From Pseudosporangium ferrugineum (GTDB taxonomy: Bacteria; Actinomycetota; Actinomycetes; Mycobacteriales; Micromonosporaceae): a DNA stretch of 64,000 nt. The position numbers were made by a program, and so were the translations under genes. The notes below the pieces were generated by a model. That model was not told where the DNA came from. It saw only the letters and a list, made by a program, of their open reading frames with translations, and did no database searches. The DNA is taken from assembly GCF_003002065.1 (NCBI RefSeq), contig NZ_PVZG01000002.1, positions 372,001-436,000 of the forward strand, read 5' to 3'. Each line of letters starts with the position of its first letter. The stretch's first letter is position 1. Shown one piece after another: positions 53,223-62,374 of the stretch.

Positions 53223-56200
53223 GAACCAGGGTGTCCTGCGGCGCTGGACGGACCGGTCCCCGAGGGTGGTCGCGCGGCCGTACCTGATCGTCCTCGCGCT
53301 CAACGCCCTCGTGGTCAGCCAGTGGTTCCGCACCGGCACGTTCATCGCCGCCGGGGACATGGGCGCGTTCATCCGGCGCGGGTGGGCGCCCGAGGCCACC
53401 TGGGCCTGGAACCACCAGACCACCGGTACGGGCTCCGCCGGCTACACCATGGCCCGCGGCTTCGAGTTCGTGCTCATCTGGGCGTGCAAGAGCGTCGGGC
53501 TGACCGAGTACAGCGCGCAGTGGCTGTTCTACATCTGCATCTACGGGCTGGTCGGCTTCGGGATCGCGTACCTGGCCGGCGCGTTCGTGCGCAGCGAGCC
53601 CGCCATCGTGGCGGCCGGCGCGTTCGGGCTGCTCAACGGCTTCTTCCTGACCCGGCTGCCGAACCCGCTCAACATCATCTCGGTGGGGTCGGTGGCGCTG
53701 ATCACCGGCATCGCGATCCGGGTGGCGCAGGGCCGGCGGGTGCCCGTACCGATCGCCGGCTTCGCGCTGATGCCCACGTCCTTCCTGTCGTTCAACCCGC
53801 CGATGCTCGTGGTGGCGTACGCGTGGGCGATCGGCGGCACCCCGTTGCTGGCCTGGCTGGTGCTGGGCCGGGCTCACGCCGTACGGCTGCTGAAGTGGTT
53901 CGTCCGGGCCACGCCGTGGGCGCTCGGGCTGAACGCGTGGTGGCTGGTCCCGCTGGCGCAGAGCTACGTCGGGGGCGGCGGCGCGACCGCGAACGCCACC
54001 TTCACCGACCCGACGAACTGGTCCTGGTCGCAGGTGAACAACCTGCCGCCGAACATCCTCACGATGGTCGCCAACTGGGCCTGGTTCCGCCCGCAGTACC
54101 TGCCGTTCGCCGCCGACCTGGACCGGCCGTGGTGGATCTGGATCCGGTACCTGCTGCCCGCCCTGGTCTTCCTGGCGCCGCTGCTGTGCCCGCCCCGGCT
54201 GCGGCGGGTGGCGTTCGGGCTGATCGCGCTGATTCTGCTGTTCGTGTTCCTGGCCAAGGGCCTGCGCCCGCCGCTGAACCAGATCAACATGTTCCTGTAC
54301 CTGCACGCGCCGGGCTTCTGGCTGTTCCGGGAGCCGATGAGCAAGCTGGGGCAGCTGCTGGTCTCGTTCTTCGGCGTCATGCTCGCCATCGGCGTCGAGG
54401 GCATGCTGATGAAGCTGCGGTCGATACCGCGGCTGCGGGTGCCCGGCTGGTCGCGGCGGTTCGCGTACGCCGGATCGGTCACCCCGCTGCTGCTCGTGCT
54501 CGCGTACCCGTACCCGCTCTACACCGGCGAGGTGATGCCCGACGAGCGGCCCACCCAGCCGTCCACGCACGTGCGGGTGGCGCAGGAGTGGTGGGACATC
54601 GCCGAGCACATCGACGCCGACACCCGCTCCGGCAAGGTGCTGGTGCTGCCCCTCGACGACTACTACCAGATGCCCACGACGTGGGGCTTCTTCGGCGTGG
54701 ACAGCATCGCCAACCTGCTCATCCAGCACCCGGTGGTGCAGCCGAAGCCGGACGGCTACTTCGGCGACGGCGCCGGGTTCAGCGCCGACGTGAAGGCGGT
54801 CGAGGCGGCGCTGCTGGCCGGGGACCTGACCCCGGTGCCGAAGCTGCTGGACGCGATCGGGGTCAGCCGCGTCATCGTCCGGCACGACCTGGTCCGCGGC
54901 CTGCCGAACCGCTACTTCGCCGACGACCGGATCCTCGGCGCCGCGATGGCCCGGGTGCCCGGCGCCGAGCTGGACTTCGACGGCATGCTGCAGATGTGGA
55001 AGTTCGGCGGCGGCACCAGCCCGACCGTGCGGACGTACGACCGGGTGCTGGACGCCCCGGCGCGGGCCGACGCGGGCGCGGCGGTGCTGGGCACGGTCGG
55101 CACCCGCACCGCGATCGCCGCGCGCAAGGAGGCGACGGCCGCCGTCCTCAGCCCCCAGGTCGACGACACCGTCACGGTGACGCCGGACGTCGTGCACTGG
55201 CCGGTGCCGGCCGTGGACAGCGGATCGCCCACCACCACGGTCGACGTCGCCGCCGGCCGCTACACGCTGGCCCAGCGGGCCCGGGCCGCCGCGGTGCTGG
55301 TGCCGCGGCTGGACGCCGCGAACAACCGCCTGCTGCTCGAGGACCCGACGGTGGTGAAGGTCGACGGCAGGGCGGTGTCGGCGCGTCCCGCCCTGTCCGT
55401 GCCGCTCCCCGCCGGCCGGCGGGTCCGGGCGCTGCAGATCGGCAACCGGACCGTCTCGCTGGACGGCGCCGGCACCCCGGCCTCCGTGCCGGTCGGGTCG
55501 GCCACGAAGCTCACCCTGCTCGCCGCCGCGGAGCGGCCCGGCAAGGTCAGCGACTACACGCCGGTGTTCGACTGCAACAACTACGAGCCGCGGCCGTGGA
55601 GCCAGCTCGGGCTCAGCAGCACCGTCCGGGACACCCCGCAGGGCCCCACCGTACGGCTGAGCGCCGGCGACCACGCCGCCTGCACGAAGGTGGTGGTCAG
55701 CGACGCCCAGCCGGGTCAGCTCTACCGGGTCCGGGTGCAGTACCGCCACATCACCGGCGCGCGCCCGCAGATCTGCCTCTGGCAGGCCGGCGCCGCCGGG
55801 TGCGAACTCGCCGCGCGCCCGGTGCTGGACCAGGACTGGGCCACCTTCGAGCGGACGGTGACCATCGACTCGCTCGCCGACCAGCTCCAGATCATCCTGC
55901 ACGCCGACGTGGGGGAGCGGCTGCGCCCGAAGACCGTGGTCGAGTACCGCGGCATGCAGGTCACCGCGCTGGAGCCGGTGGCGACGCCGACCGTCTGGCC
56001 CCCGGCCGTCCCGGACGTCACGGTCGACCTCAGCGCCGGCCGGCACGAGCTGCGCGTCGACGGCGGCCCGTCCGGGTCGGTGCTGGCGCCGTTCGAGCCG
56101 CTCGAGGACTGCTTCCGCTACGACGACCAGACCGCCGAGGAGGCCGGGCTGAGCGCCGAGTCGCAGATCGGTGCGGACGGGGAGACCACGTACACCCTCA

Positions 56201-56928
56201 AGGCGGTACGCCACCTCGCGTGCATCGGCGCTACGGCGAGCGACGTGGGGGCGGCGTCGCTGTACGAGCTGTCGATGCAGGCGCGCAGTGTGGCCGTACG
56301 GAATCCGAAGTTCTGCCTGTATCTGCGCGGCCCCGACCTCTGCCGGAGCCTGCCCACGGTGGGCCTCTACAAGGGATGGACGTCCTACGAGGCGCTGGTG
56401 CCGCCCGACCCCAACGCGGTCGAGACCCGGCTCTACCTGTACGGCCTGCGCGACCTCCGCGAGCAGCAGCAGTCCCAGGTCGAGTACCGCGGGGTGCGCC
56501 TGCGCCCGGTGGCGTCCCCGTCCTCGGTCGTGCTGGTGCGCCAGGAGACCCCGGCGGCAACGTCCACGGTGGACTGGAAGCGGCAGAACCCGGCCCAGTT
56601 CACCGGCACCCTCACCACCTCCGGCCACACCACCGTGGCGCTCGCCGAGAACGCCGCGCCCGGCTGGATGCTGACCGGCGTCGAGGGCGCCCGCAAGGTG
56701 ACCCTTCAGGGCTGGATGAACGGCTGGGTGGTGCCCGCGGGCGGCGAGTTCCACGTGCGGTACGCCCCGGCCCGGACCGCCCGCTACGCGCTCTACCTGC
56801 TGCCGGTGATGGTGGCCGCCTCGCTGGTCTTCATGTACGCCGTACGCCTGCCGCGCGGCCGCCCGGGCGACTGGGCCGCACGCCACCGGCACCGCCGTCG
56901 CCTCCCGTTCCTCCGGAGGCGGACGTGA
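53215..56928 (+). CDS. Giant GT-C-like membrane protein with two Cys-rich carbohydrate-binding-like domains
   Basis: A 1237-residue protein. Residues 10-440 hold about ten membrane helices with a first loop containing IAAGDMGAFIRRGWAPEATW, an acidic motif like GT-C arabinosyl- or mannosyltransferases. The large extracytoplasmic part (450-1190) includes two related domains at about 780-925 and 960-1120. Each has four cysteines and the pattern D-C-x2-Y, C-hydrophobic, then QICLWQAGAAGC or KFCLYLRGPDLC, ending VEYRGMQV or VEYRGVRL. One membrane helix ends the protein before a basic tail. It probably adds sugars to an envelope polymer or protein, in the manner of AftD-like enzymes; this is inference. 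It overlaps the small partner upstream and the metallophosphatase downstream. Confidence 0.8.
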   Translation: MPENQGVLRRWTDRSPRVVARPYLIVLALNALVVSQWFRTGTFIAAGDMGAFIRRGWAPEATWAWNHQTTGTGSAGYTMARGFEFVLIWACKSVGLTEYSAQWLFYICIYGLVGFGIAYLAGAFVRSEPAIVAAGAFGLLNGFFLTRLPNPLNIISVGSVALITGIAIRVAQGRRVPVPIAGFALMPTSFLSFNPPMLVVAYAWAIGGTPLLAWLVLGRAHAVRLLKWFVRATPWALGLNAWWLVPLAQSYVGGGGATANATFTDPTNWSWSQVNNLPPNILTMVANWAWFRPQYLPFAADLDRPWWIWIRYLLPALVFLAPLLCPPRLRRVAFGLIALILLFVFLAKGLRPPLNQINMFLYLHAPGFWLFREPMSKLGQLLVSFFGVMLAIGVEGMLMKLRSIPRLRVPGWSRRFAYAGSVTPLLLVLAYPYPLYTGEVMPDERPTQPSTHVRVAQEWWDIAEHIDADTRSGKVLVLPLDDYYQMPTTWGFFGVDSIANLLIQHPVVQPKPDGYFGDGAGFSADVKAVEAALLAGDLTPVPKLLDAIGVSRVIVRHDLVRGLPNRYFADDRILGAAMARVPGAELDFDGMLQMWKFGGGTSPTVRTYDRVLDAPARADAGAAVLGTVGTRTAIAARKEATAAVLSPQVDDTVTVTPDVVHWPVPAVDSGSPTTTVDVAAGRYTLAQRARAAAVLVPRLDAANNRLLLEDPTVVKVDGRAVSARPALSVPLPAGRRVRALQIGNRTVSLDGAGTPASVPVGSATKLTLLAAAERPGKVSDYTPVFDCNNYEPRPWSQLGLSSTVRDTPQGPTVRLSAGDHAACTKVVVSDAQPGQLYRVRVQYRHITGARPQICLWQAGAAGCELAARPVLDQDWATFERTVTIDSLADQLQIILHADVGERLRPKTVVEYRGMQVTALEPVATPTVWPPAVPDVTVDLSAGRHELRVDGGPSGSVLAPFEPLEDCFRYDDQTAEEAGLSAESQIGADGETTYTLKAVRHLACIGATASDVGAASLYELSMQARSVAVRNPKFCLYLRGPDLCRSLPTVGLYKGWTSYEALVPPDPNAVETRLYLYGLRDLREQQQSQVEYRGVRLRPVASPSSVVLVRQETPAATSTVDWKRQNPAQFTGTLTTSGHTTVALAENAAPGWMLTGVEGARKVTLQGWMNGWVVPAGGEFHVRYAPARTARYALYLLPVMVAASLVFMYAVRLPRGRPGDWAARHRHRRRLPFLRRRT

Positions 56929-57914
56929 TCAGCCGTCGTCGTGCCGCCGCCCGTTACGGCCTGGCCGTGCTGCTCGTGCTCGTCCTGGTGCTGGTGTGGC
57001 TGCTGAGCCGCTGCTCGGCCGAGCCGACGACGATCCGGATGGCGGCGGTCGGCGACATGGCGTGCGACCCCGACGACCCCGACTTCGACCGGACCACGAA
57101 GGAGCGGGGTGACCTCTGCCGGCACCAGGCGGTGTCGGACCTGGCGGTGGCGATGGACCCGGACGTGCTGCTCGGGCTCGGCGACTTCCAGTACGAGCTG
57201 CCGGCCGCGGAGGCGTACCGCACCGTGTACGGGCCGTCGTTCGGCCGGCTGCTGGACCGCACGGTGCCGGTCTTCGGCAACCAGGAGTACAAGGTGCAGG
57301 ACGCCAACACGTTCACCGCGTACTTCGGCGACCGGATCGGCGACCCCCGCGGCTACTGGTCGCAGGACCTCGGTAAGTGGCACCTGGTGGTGCTGAACTC
57401 CAACTGCGCGGCGGTGGCGGGCGGCTGCGGCGCCGGGTCCCCGCAGCAGACGTGGCTCGCCCAGGACCTCGCGGAGAACGACCGGCGCTGCGTGATCGCG
57501 GCCTGGCACCATCCGCGCTGGTCCACCGGCATCGCGGGCTCGGACGTGCGGACCGCCGACCTGTTCGACACCCTCTACGACCACGAGGTCGAGCTGGTGC
57601 TCTCCGGGCACGAGGCCGACTACGAACGCTTCGGCCCGCTCAACCCCCAGGGCAGGCCCGACACCCACGGGGTACGCCAGTACGTGATCGGCACCGGCGG
57701 CCAGGCGCACTACCTCCCGGGCAAGTCCGACGCCACCCGCGACGAGCGGGGCGACCCGCTGATCCGCACGGACGGCCCGTCCAGCGAGTACGCCGACTTC
57801 GACCACCACGGCGTGCTGGAGCTGGTGCTGGCGCCGGACTCGTGGACGTGGCGCTTCCACCCGCTCGAGGCGGGCCGCCCGGTCACCGACGAGGGCCGTG
57901 CCTCGTGCCACTGA
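56925..57914 (+). CDS. Membrane-anchored metallophosphatase
   Basis: A 329-residue phosphoesterase. N-terminal membrane anchor (GLAVLLVLVLVLVWLLSRCS), then a calcineurin-like fold with metal motifs AAVGDMACD, GLGDFQYEL, PVFGNQEYK (Asn-x-Glu in place of the usual Asn-His-Glu), IAAWHHPRWS and LVLSGHEADYERF. It faces outside. The GTG start overlaps the stop of the giant membrane protein (GTGA), so it belongs to the same operon and may remove phosphate from lipid-linked or polymer intermediates. Complete by length. Confidence 0.9.
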   Translation: MISRRRAAARYGLAVLLVLVLVLVWLLSRCSAEPTTIRMAAVGDMACDPDDPDFDRTTKERGDLCRHQAVSDLAVAMDPDVLLGLGDFQYELPAAEAYRTVYGPSFGRLLDRTVPVFGNQEYKVQDANTFTAYFGDRIGDPRGYWSQDLGKWHLVVLNSNCAAVAGGCGAGSPQQTWLAQDLAENDRRCVIAAWHHPRWSTGIAGSDVRTADLFDTLYDHEVELVLSGHEADYERFGPLNPQGRPDTHGVRQYVIGTGGQAHYLPGKSDATRDERGDPLIRTDGPSSEYADFDHHGVLELVLAPDSWTWRFHPLEAGRPVTDEGRASCH

Positions 57915-57963
57915 CCGTCCCATACTCGGCCAATTGCCACATACCGGAGATACGCTGGCGACC

Positions 57964-58947
57964 ATGACGACGACGGGCCGGGAGGTGGCCGAGTGGGCCG
58001 CGCCGGTGGGGGAGGGCGCACCCGCCCCCGCCGCCGGCCGCTCCGGCTTCGTGTCCGGCGCGGCGGTCGGCCTGGCCCTGCTCGCCGGCTTCGGCCTCGG
58101 CCGCGTCACGGGCACCGGTGGGGCGCAGCCGGCCCCGGCGCCGAGCGCGGGCTACGTGCAGTACATGGCGGGTTCACCCGCGCCGGGCGGCGCCACGGCG
58201 GCGCACGTGCACGCCGGCAGCGGCGCGGCGGCCGTCACCGGTCCGGCGGTCGGCGGGTTCGCCCGTACCGCCTCCGGCCTCACCCTGGCGCCGCGGGCCA
58301 CCACGTTCGCGGCCGGGCGGCGGCAGGCCTTCGCGTTCCGGATCACCGCGGCGGGCGGGGCGCCGGTCACGACGTACACGCCGGTGCACGACAAGCTTCT
58401 GCACCTGGCCGTGATCCGGCGCGACCTGACCGGCTACCGGCACGTGCACCCGGTCATGGCCCCCGACGGCACCTGGAGCATCGACCTCACGCTGGCCGGG
58501 CCGGGCAGCTACCGGGCGGTCGCCGACTTCACCGCGATCCTCGGCGGTCAGCAGATCGCCGCCGTGCTGGGCACCGACCTGACCGTGCCGGGCGCCTACC
58601 GGCCGGTCGCCCTCCCGGCCCCGGCGACCACGGCGACGGTCGACGGCTTCACGGCCCGGTTCACCGGTACGCCGCGGACGGACACGACCCAGCCGCTGCT
58701 GATGAGCGTCACCGGGCCGGACGGGAAGCCGGCCGCGCTGGAGCCCTACCTCGGCGCGTACGGCCACCTCGTCGTCTTCCGCGAGGGCGACCTCGGCTAC
58801 GTCCACGTGCACCCGGAACCGCAGCCGGTCGCCGGCGCGGTGAAGTTCTGGCTCGCCGCGCCGGGACCGGGCCGCTACCGCATGTTCTTCGACTTCCAGG
58901 TGGCCGGCCGGGTCCGCACCGCCGCCTTCACCGCGGCGGTGGCATAG
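57964..58947 (+). CDS. Membrane-anchored secreted protein with HVH motifs
   Basis: A 327-residue protein with one N-terminal membrane helix (GFVSGAAVGLALLAGFGLGR) and an extracellular beta-rich part. His motifs are spread through it: HVHAGSG, HDKLLHLAVIRRDL, GYRHVHPVM, GHLVVFREGDLGYVHVHPEP. Such His pairs fit copper or other metal binding; relatives are annotated only as hypothetical. It is 49 bp after the phosphatase and may be in the same unit. The last 20 nt overlap the end of the TPP-enzyme remnant on the other strand. Confidence 0.78.
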   Translation: MTTTGREVAEWAAPVGEGAPAPAAGRSGFVSGAAVGLALLAGFGLGRVTGTGGAQPAPAPSAGYVQYMAGSPAPGGATAAHVHAGSGAAAVTGPAVGGFARTASGLTLAPRATTFAAGRRQAFAFRITAAGGAPVTTYTPVHDKLLHLAVIRRDLTGYRHVHPVMAPDGTWSIDLTLAGPGSYRAVADFTAILGGQQIAAVLGTDLTVPGAYRPVALPAPATTATVDGFTARFTGTPRTDTTQPLLMSVTGPDGKPAALEPYLGAYGHLVVFREGDLGYVHVHPEPQPVAGAVKFWLAAPGPGRYRMFFDFQVAGRVRTAAFTAAVA

Positions 58948-59473
58948 GCCCGTCGTCGTAGCCCTCGCCGGCGCGCTCCCGCCGCAGGTACGCCTCCGCG
59001 CGCCGGGCGACGGCGGTGTCCTCGGCGGCAAGACCTTCGTACATCGGCCGGATCTTCTCCGTGGGCTGCCCCGGCGGCAGCCCGGACGTCGTCGTCGTGC
59101 GGCAGGACGTGGGCCGGGCGCAGGCCCGGGCTGGTCACCAGGACGCCGTGCTCCTTCGCGGCCGGGTCCGGCGGGGCGGCGCTCTGCACGTCGTGCGGCA
59201 GGACGACGCAGGTGGGGCCGCGGGTCGCCAGCGCGGTGCGGAACGCCTTGTCGATGAGCATCGGCACCTGCTCGCTCGTGTGGGCCGCCTGTACGAACTG
59301 GGCGCAGACGTCGCCGAAGAGCCGGACCAGGTCGATCTCCTGCTGGTACGCGCTGCCCAGCACGGTCGAGGTCTGCTGGCCGACGATCGCCACGACCGGC
59401 TGGGAGTCGAGCTTGGCGTCGTAGAGGCCGTCAGGCGCTCCACCAGGACGTCGGACACCGTTCGCTTCGCCAT
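58928..59473 (-). pseudogene. TPP-dependent enzyme (pyruvate oxidase-like) with internal deletions
   Basis: The gene has a good ribosome-binding site (GGAGGTG) and start, then MAKRTVSDVLVERL, the normal N-terminus of the PoxB/acetolactate synthase-like family. After codon 14 the frame breaks. Homology resumes in another frame at about 59430 with NGLYDAKL-like DGLYDAKLDSQPVVAIVGQQ, VLGSAYQQEIDLVRLFGDVC, PMLIDKAFRTALATRGPTCV and HGVLVTSPGLRPAHVLPHDD. About 70 residues are therefore missing, including the catalytic glutamate region. Near 59075 a second break leads to PTEKIRPMYEGLAAEDTAV and a short tail of unknown origin ending at 58928; the middle and cofactor domains are absent. The product cannot function. 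Confidence 0.8.
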
Positions 59474-59585
59474 GCCGCACCACCTCCGGGTGCCGGCGTA
59501 CCCGCGGGTGGCGTGTTCAGTCCTGCACGCCGCCGCCGGCCGTGGTGGACTGGGCCCGGGACCCGATCGTGAGGAGGGCGTCGTG

Positions 59586-61913
59586 GTGGACCGCATCGCC
59601 GACCCGTGGGGGCCGCGCACACCGTACGGGCCGGGGGAGCCCTGGCCGGAGCGCGTCGACCTGTTCCTCGGCGGCGGCCTCGCCGAGGACGACGTGGACG
59701 GGTGGTACCAGTCCGCCTCGATCCTGCACTCCAACGGCGACGCGATGGACATCGCCGTGAAGGACGGGCGCATCGCCGGGGTGCGCGGCCGCGCCGCCGA
59801 CCGGATCAACCGCGGCCGCCTCGACCCCAAGGACCTGTACGGCTGGCAGGCGAACAACAGCCCCGACCGGCTCACCCGCCCGCTGGTCCGCGAGGGCGGC
59901 CGGCTGGTGGAGAGCGACTGGGACACCGCGATGGGCCGGATCACCGCCCGCTCGCGGGAGCTGCTCGACGGGCCGGGCGGCTGGGGGCACTTCGGCTTCT
60001 ACACCAGCGGCCAGCTGTTCCTGGAGGAGTACTACACCCTCGGCGTGATCGGCAAGGCCGGTATCGGCACCCCGCACATGGACGGCAACACCCGGCTCTG
60101 CACGGCGACGGCCGCCGCGTCGATGAAGGCGAGCTTCGGCACCGACGGGCAGCCGGGCTCGTACACCGACGTGGACCACTGCGACGCGATCGCCCTGTGG
60201 GGACACAACGTCGCCGAGACCCAGACCGTCCTGTGGATGCGCATGCTCGACCGCCGGCGGGGGCCGAACCCGCCCGCGATGCTGGCCGTCGACCCGCGGC
60301 TGACGCCGGTGGCGCGCGAGGCCGACCTGCATCTGGCGGTGCGCGCCGGCACCAACCTGGCCCTGCTCAACGGGCTGCTGCGCGAGATCGTCCGGCGCGG
60401 CTGGTACGACGAGCGGTACGTCGCCGCGCACACGATCGGCTTCGACGAGCTCTGCCGGGTCACCGACGGCTACCCGCCCGCGCGGGTGGCGGAGATCTGC
60501 GACGTCCCCGCCGCCGACGTGGAACGCGCGGCCGAGCTGGTGGGCACCTCCGGGCGGCTGCTGTCGACCGTGCTCCAGGGCTTCTACCAGTCCAATCAGG
60601 CCACCGCCGCGGCCTGCGCCGTCAACAACCTGCACCTGCTGCGGGGCATGATCGGCCGGCCCGGCGCGGGCATCTACCAGATGAACGGCCAGCCGACGGC
60701 CCAGAACGCCCGCGAGTGCGGCGCCGACGGCGACCTGCCCGGGCTGCGCAACTGGGACAACGAGCGGCACATCCGGCAGCTCGCCGAGCTGTGGAACGTC
60801 GAGCCGGACACGATCCCGCACTGGGCGCCGCCGACGCACGCCATGCAGATCTTCCGCTACGCCGAGCAGGGCTCGATCAAGCTGCTGTGGATCAGCGCCA
60901 CCAACCCGGCGGTGTCCCTGCCGGAGCTGGCCCGGATCCGCCGCATCCTGGCGGCGCCGGAGCTGTTCGTCGTCGTGCAGGACCTGTTCCTCACCGAGAC
61001 GGCGGAACTCGCCGACGTGGTGCTGCCCGCCGCCACCTGGGGCGAGAAGCGGGGGACGTTCACCAGCGTCGACCGTACGGTCCACCTCAGCGAGAAGGCC
61101 GTGGAGCCGCCCGGCGAGGCGCGGCCCGACCTCGACATCTTCCTCGACTACGCCCGGCGGATGGACTTCCGCGACCGCGACGGCAACCCGCTGATCACGT
61201 GGCGGACCCCCGAGGACGTGTTCGAGGCGTGGAAGGAGTGCTCGCGCGGGCGGCCGTGCGACTACACCGGCATCACGTACGACAGGCTGCGCGGCGGCAG
61301 CGGCATCCAGTGGCCGTGCGACGAGCGGCGTCCGGAGGGCACCGAGCGGCTCTACACCGACGGCGTCTTCTCCACCGACCCGGACTACTGCGAGACGTAC
61401 GGCCACGACCTCGCCACCGGCGCCGAGTTCACCGAGCGGGAGTACCGGGCGCGGGAGCCCGGCGGGCGCGCGTTCCTGCACGCCGCCGCGTACCAGCCGT
61501 CCGCCGAGGTCACCAGCGACGAATATCCGCTGCTGCTGACCACGGGACGCACGGTGTACCAGTTCCACACGCGTACGAAGACGGGCCGGGCGCCGCAGCT
61601 CAACGACGCCGCCCCGGACGCCTGGATCGAACTGCACGCGGACGACGCGGCCCGGTACGGCATCGCGGACGGCGACCTCGTCGGCGTCGCCTCGCCGCGC
61701 GGCGCGATCGAGGTGACGGCCCGCATCGGCCGGGTGCGGCCCGGCGTGGTGTTCGTGCCGTTCCACTACGGCTACTTCGACGTCGACCCGGCCGGGCGGA
61801 CCCCGCGGGCGGCCAACGAGCTGACCGTCACCGCCTGGGACCCGGTCTCCAAGCAACCCCTGTTCAAGACCGCCGCCGTCCGCGTGGCCCGGCTGTCCCG
61901 CAACGGAGACTGA
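59586..61913 (+). CDS. Molybdopterin oxidoreductase, nitrate reductase/formate dehydrogenase-like, without N-terminal Fe-S cysteines
   Basis: A 775-residue enzyme of the DMSO reductase family. The motifs WYQSASILHSNGDAMDIAVK, GRLDPKDLYGWQANNSPDRL, DGNTRLCTATAAASMKASFG (probable Mo-ligand Cys172) and GSYTDVDHCDAIALWGHN resemble assimilatory nitrate reductases. The first cysteine in the protein is Cys172, so the usual [4Fe-4S] cluster at the N-terminus is absent. The C-terminal pterin domain (VYQFHTRTKTGRAPQLNDAA) is intact. No twin-arginine signal, so cytoplasmic. Of two adjacent GTG codons I use the second, with AGGAGG 8 nt upstream; the first adds one Val. A small partner gene follows 2 nt later. 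Confidence 0.88.
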   Translation: MDRIADPWGPRTPYGPGEPWPERVDLFLGGGLAEDDVDGWYQSASILHSNGDAMDIAVKDGRIAGVRGRAADRINRGRLDPKDLYGWQANNSPDRLTRPLVREGGRLVESDWDTAMGRITARSRELLDGPGGWGHFGFYTSGQLFLEEYYTLGVIGKAGIGTPHMDGNTRLCTATAAASMKASFGTDGQPGSYTDVDHCDAIALWGHNVAETQTVLWMRMLDRRRGPNPPAMLAVDPRLTPVAREADLHLAVRAGTNLALLNGLLREIVRRGWYDERYVAAHTIGFDELCRVTDGYPPARVAEICDVPAADVERAAELVGTSGRLLSTVLQGFYQSNQATAAACAVNNLHLLRGMIGRPGAGIYQMNGQPTAQNARECGADGDLPGLRNWDNERHIRQLAELWNVEPDTIPHWAPPTHAMQIFRYAEQGSIKLLWISATNPAVSLPELARIRRILAAPELFVVVQDLFLTETAELADVVLPAATWGEKRGTFTSVDRTVHLSEKAVEPPGEARPDLDIFLDYARRMDFRDRDGNPLITWRTPEDVFEAWKECSRGRPCDYTGITYDRLRGGSGIQWPCDERRPEGTERLYTDGVFSTDPDYCETYGHDLATGAEFTEREYRAREPGGRAFLHAAAYQPSAEVTSDEYPLLLTTGRTVYQFHTRTKTGRAPQLNDAAPDAWIELHADDAARYGIADGDLVGVASPRGAIEVTARIGRVRPGVVFVPFHYGYFDVDPAGRTPRAANELTVTAWDPVSKQPLFKTAAVRVARLSRNGD

Positions 61914-61915
61914 CG

Positions 61916-62374
61916 ATGCACCTCGCCCACTACCTCGGCCTGCTGCACCGCGCGCAGTCCACCCTGGCCGGCGCCTTCCGCGAGGTCGCCGGGGCGCACG
62001 CGGCCGAGCCCGACGTCTTTCACCTGTGCCACCGGCAGGCCCAGGTCTGCGACACCCACGCGGAACTGCTCGAACCCTTCGCCCGGCGGTACGCCGAGGA
62101 GGCGCCCGACGAGCCGGACCGGCTGCACTCCGAGCTGTTCGGCGGCACCCGTACCGGGGGAATCGGCCTGCTGCGCGACCTGCAGGACCTCTACCTGATG
62201 GCCGCGGAGTGCGACATCTGCTGGACCGTGGTCGGCCAGGCCGCCCGCGGCGCCCGCGACCGGGAGCTCCAGCGGGTCGTCGGGCGCTGCGAGGGCGAGA
62301 CGGCGGTGCAGCTCACGTGGCTGCGTACCCGGATCAAGCAGGCGGCGCCCCAGGCGCTGGTGGTCGCCGGCTGA
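61916..62374 (+). CDS. Small helical partner protein of the molybdenum enzyme
   Basis: A 152-residue protein, nearly all helical, rich in His, Cys and acidic residues (MHLAHYLGLLHRAQSTLAGA, VFHLCHRQAQVCDTHAELLE, LYLMAAECDICWTVVGQAA). The pattern recalls ferritin-like four-helix bundles, but metal binding is not proven. It starts 2 nt after the oxidoreductase stop, so it is a likely subunit or chaperone. I recall the two genes as neighbours in other actinobacteria, but that needs checking. Its stop is directly followed by the end of the convergent RCC1-type gene. Confidence 0.75.
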   Translation: MHLAHYLGLLHRAQSTLAGAFREVAGAHAAEPDVFHLCHRQAQVCDTHAELLEPFARRYAEEAPDEPDRLHSELFGGTRTGGIGLLRDLQDLYLMAAECDICWTVVGQAARGARDRELQRVVGRCEGETAVQLTWLRTRIKQAAPQALVVAG

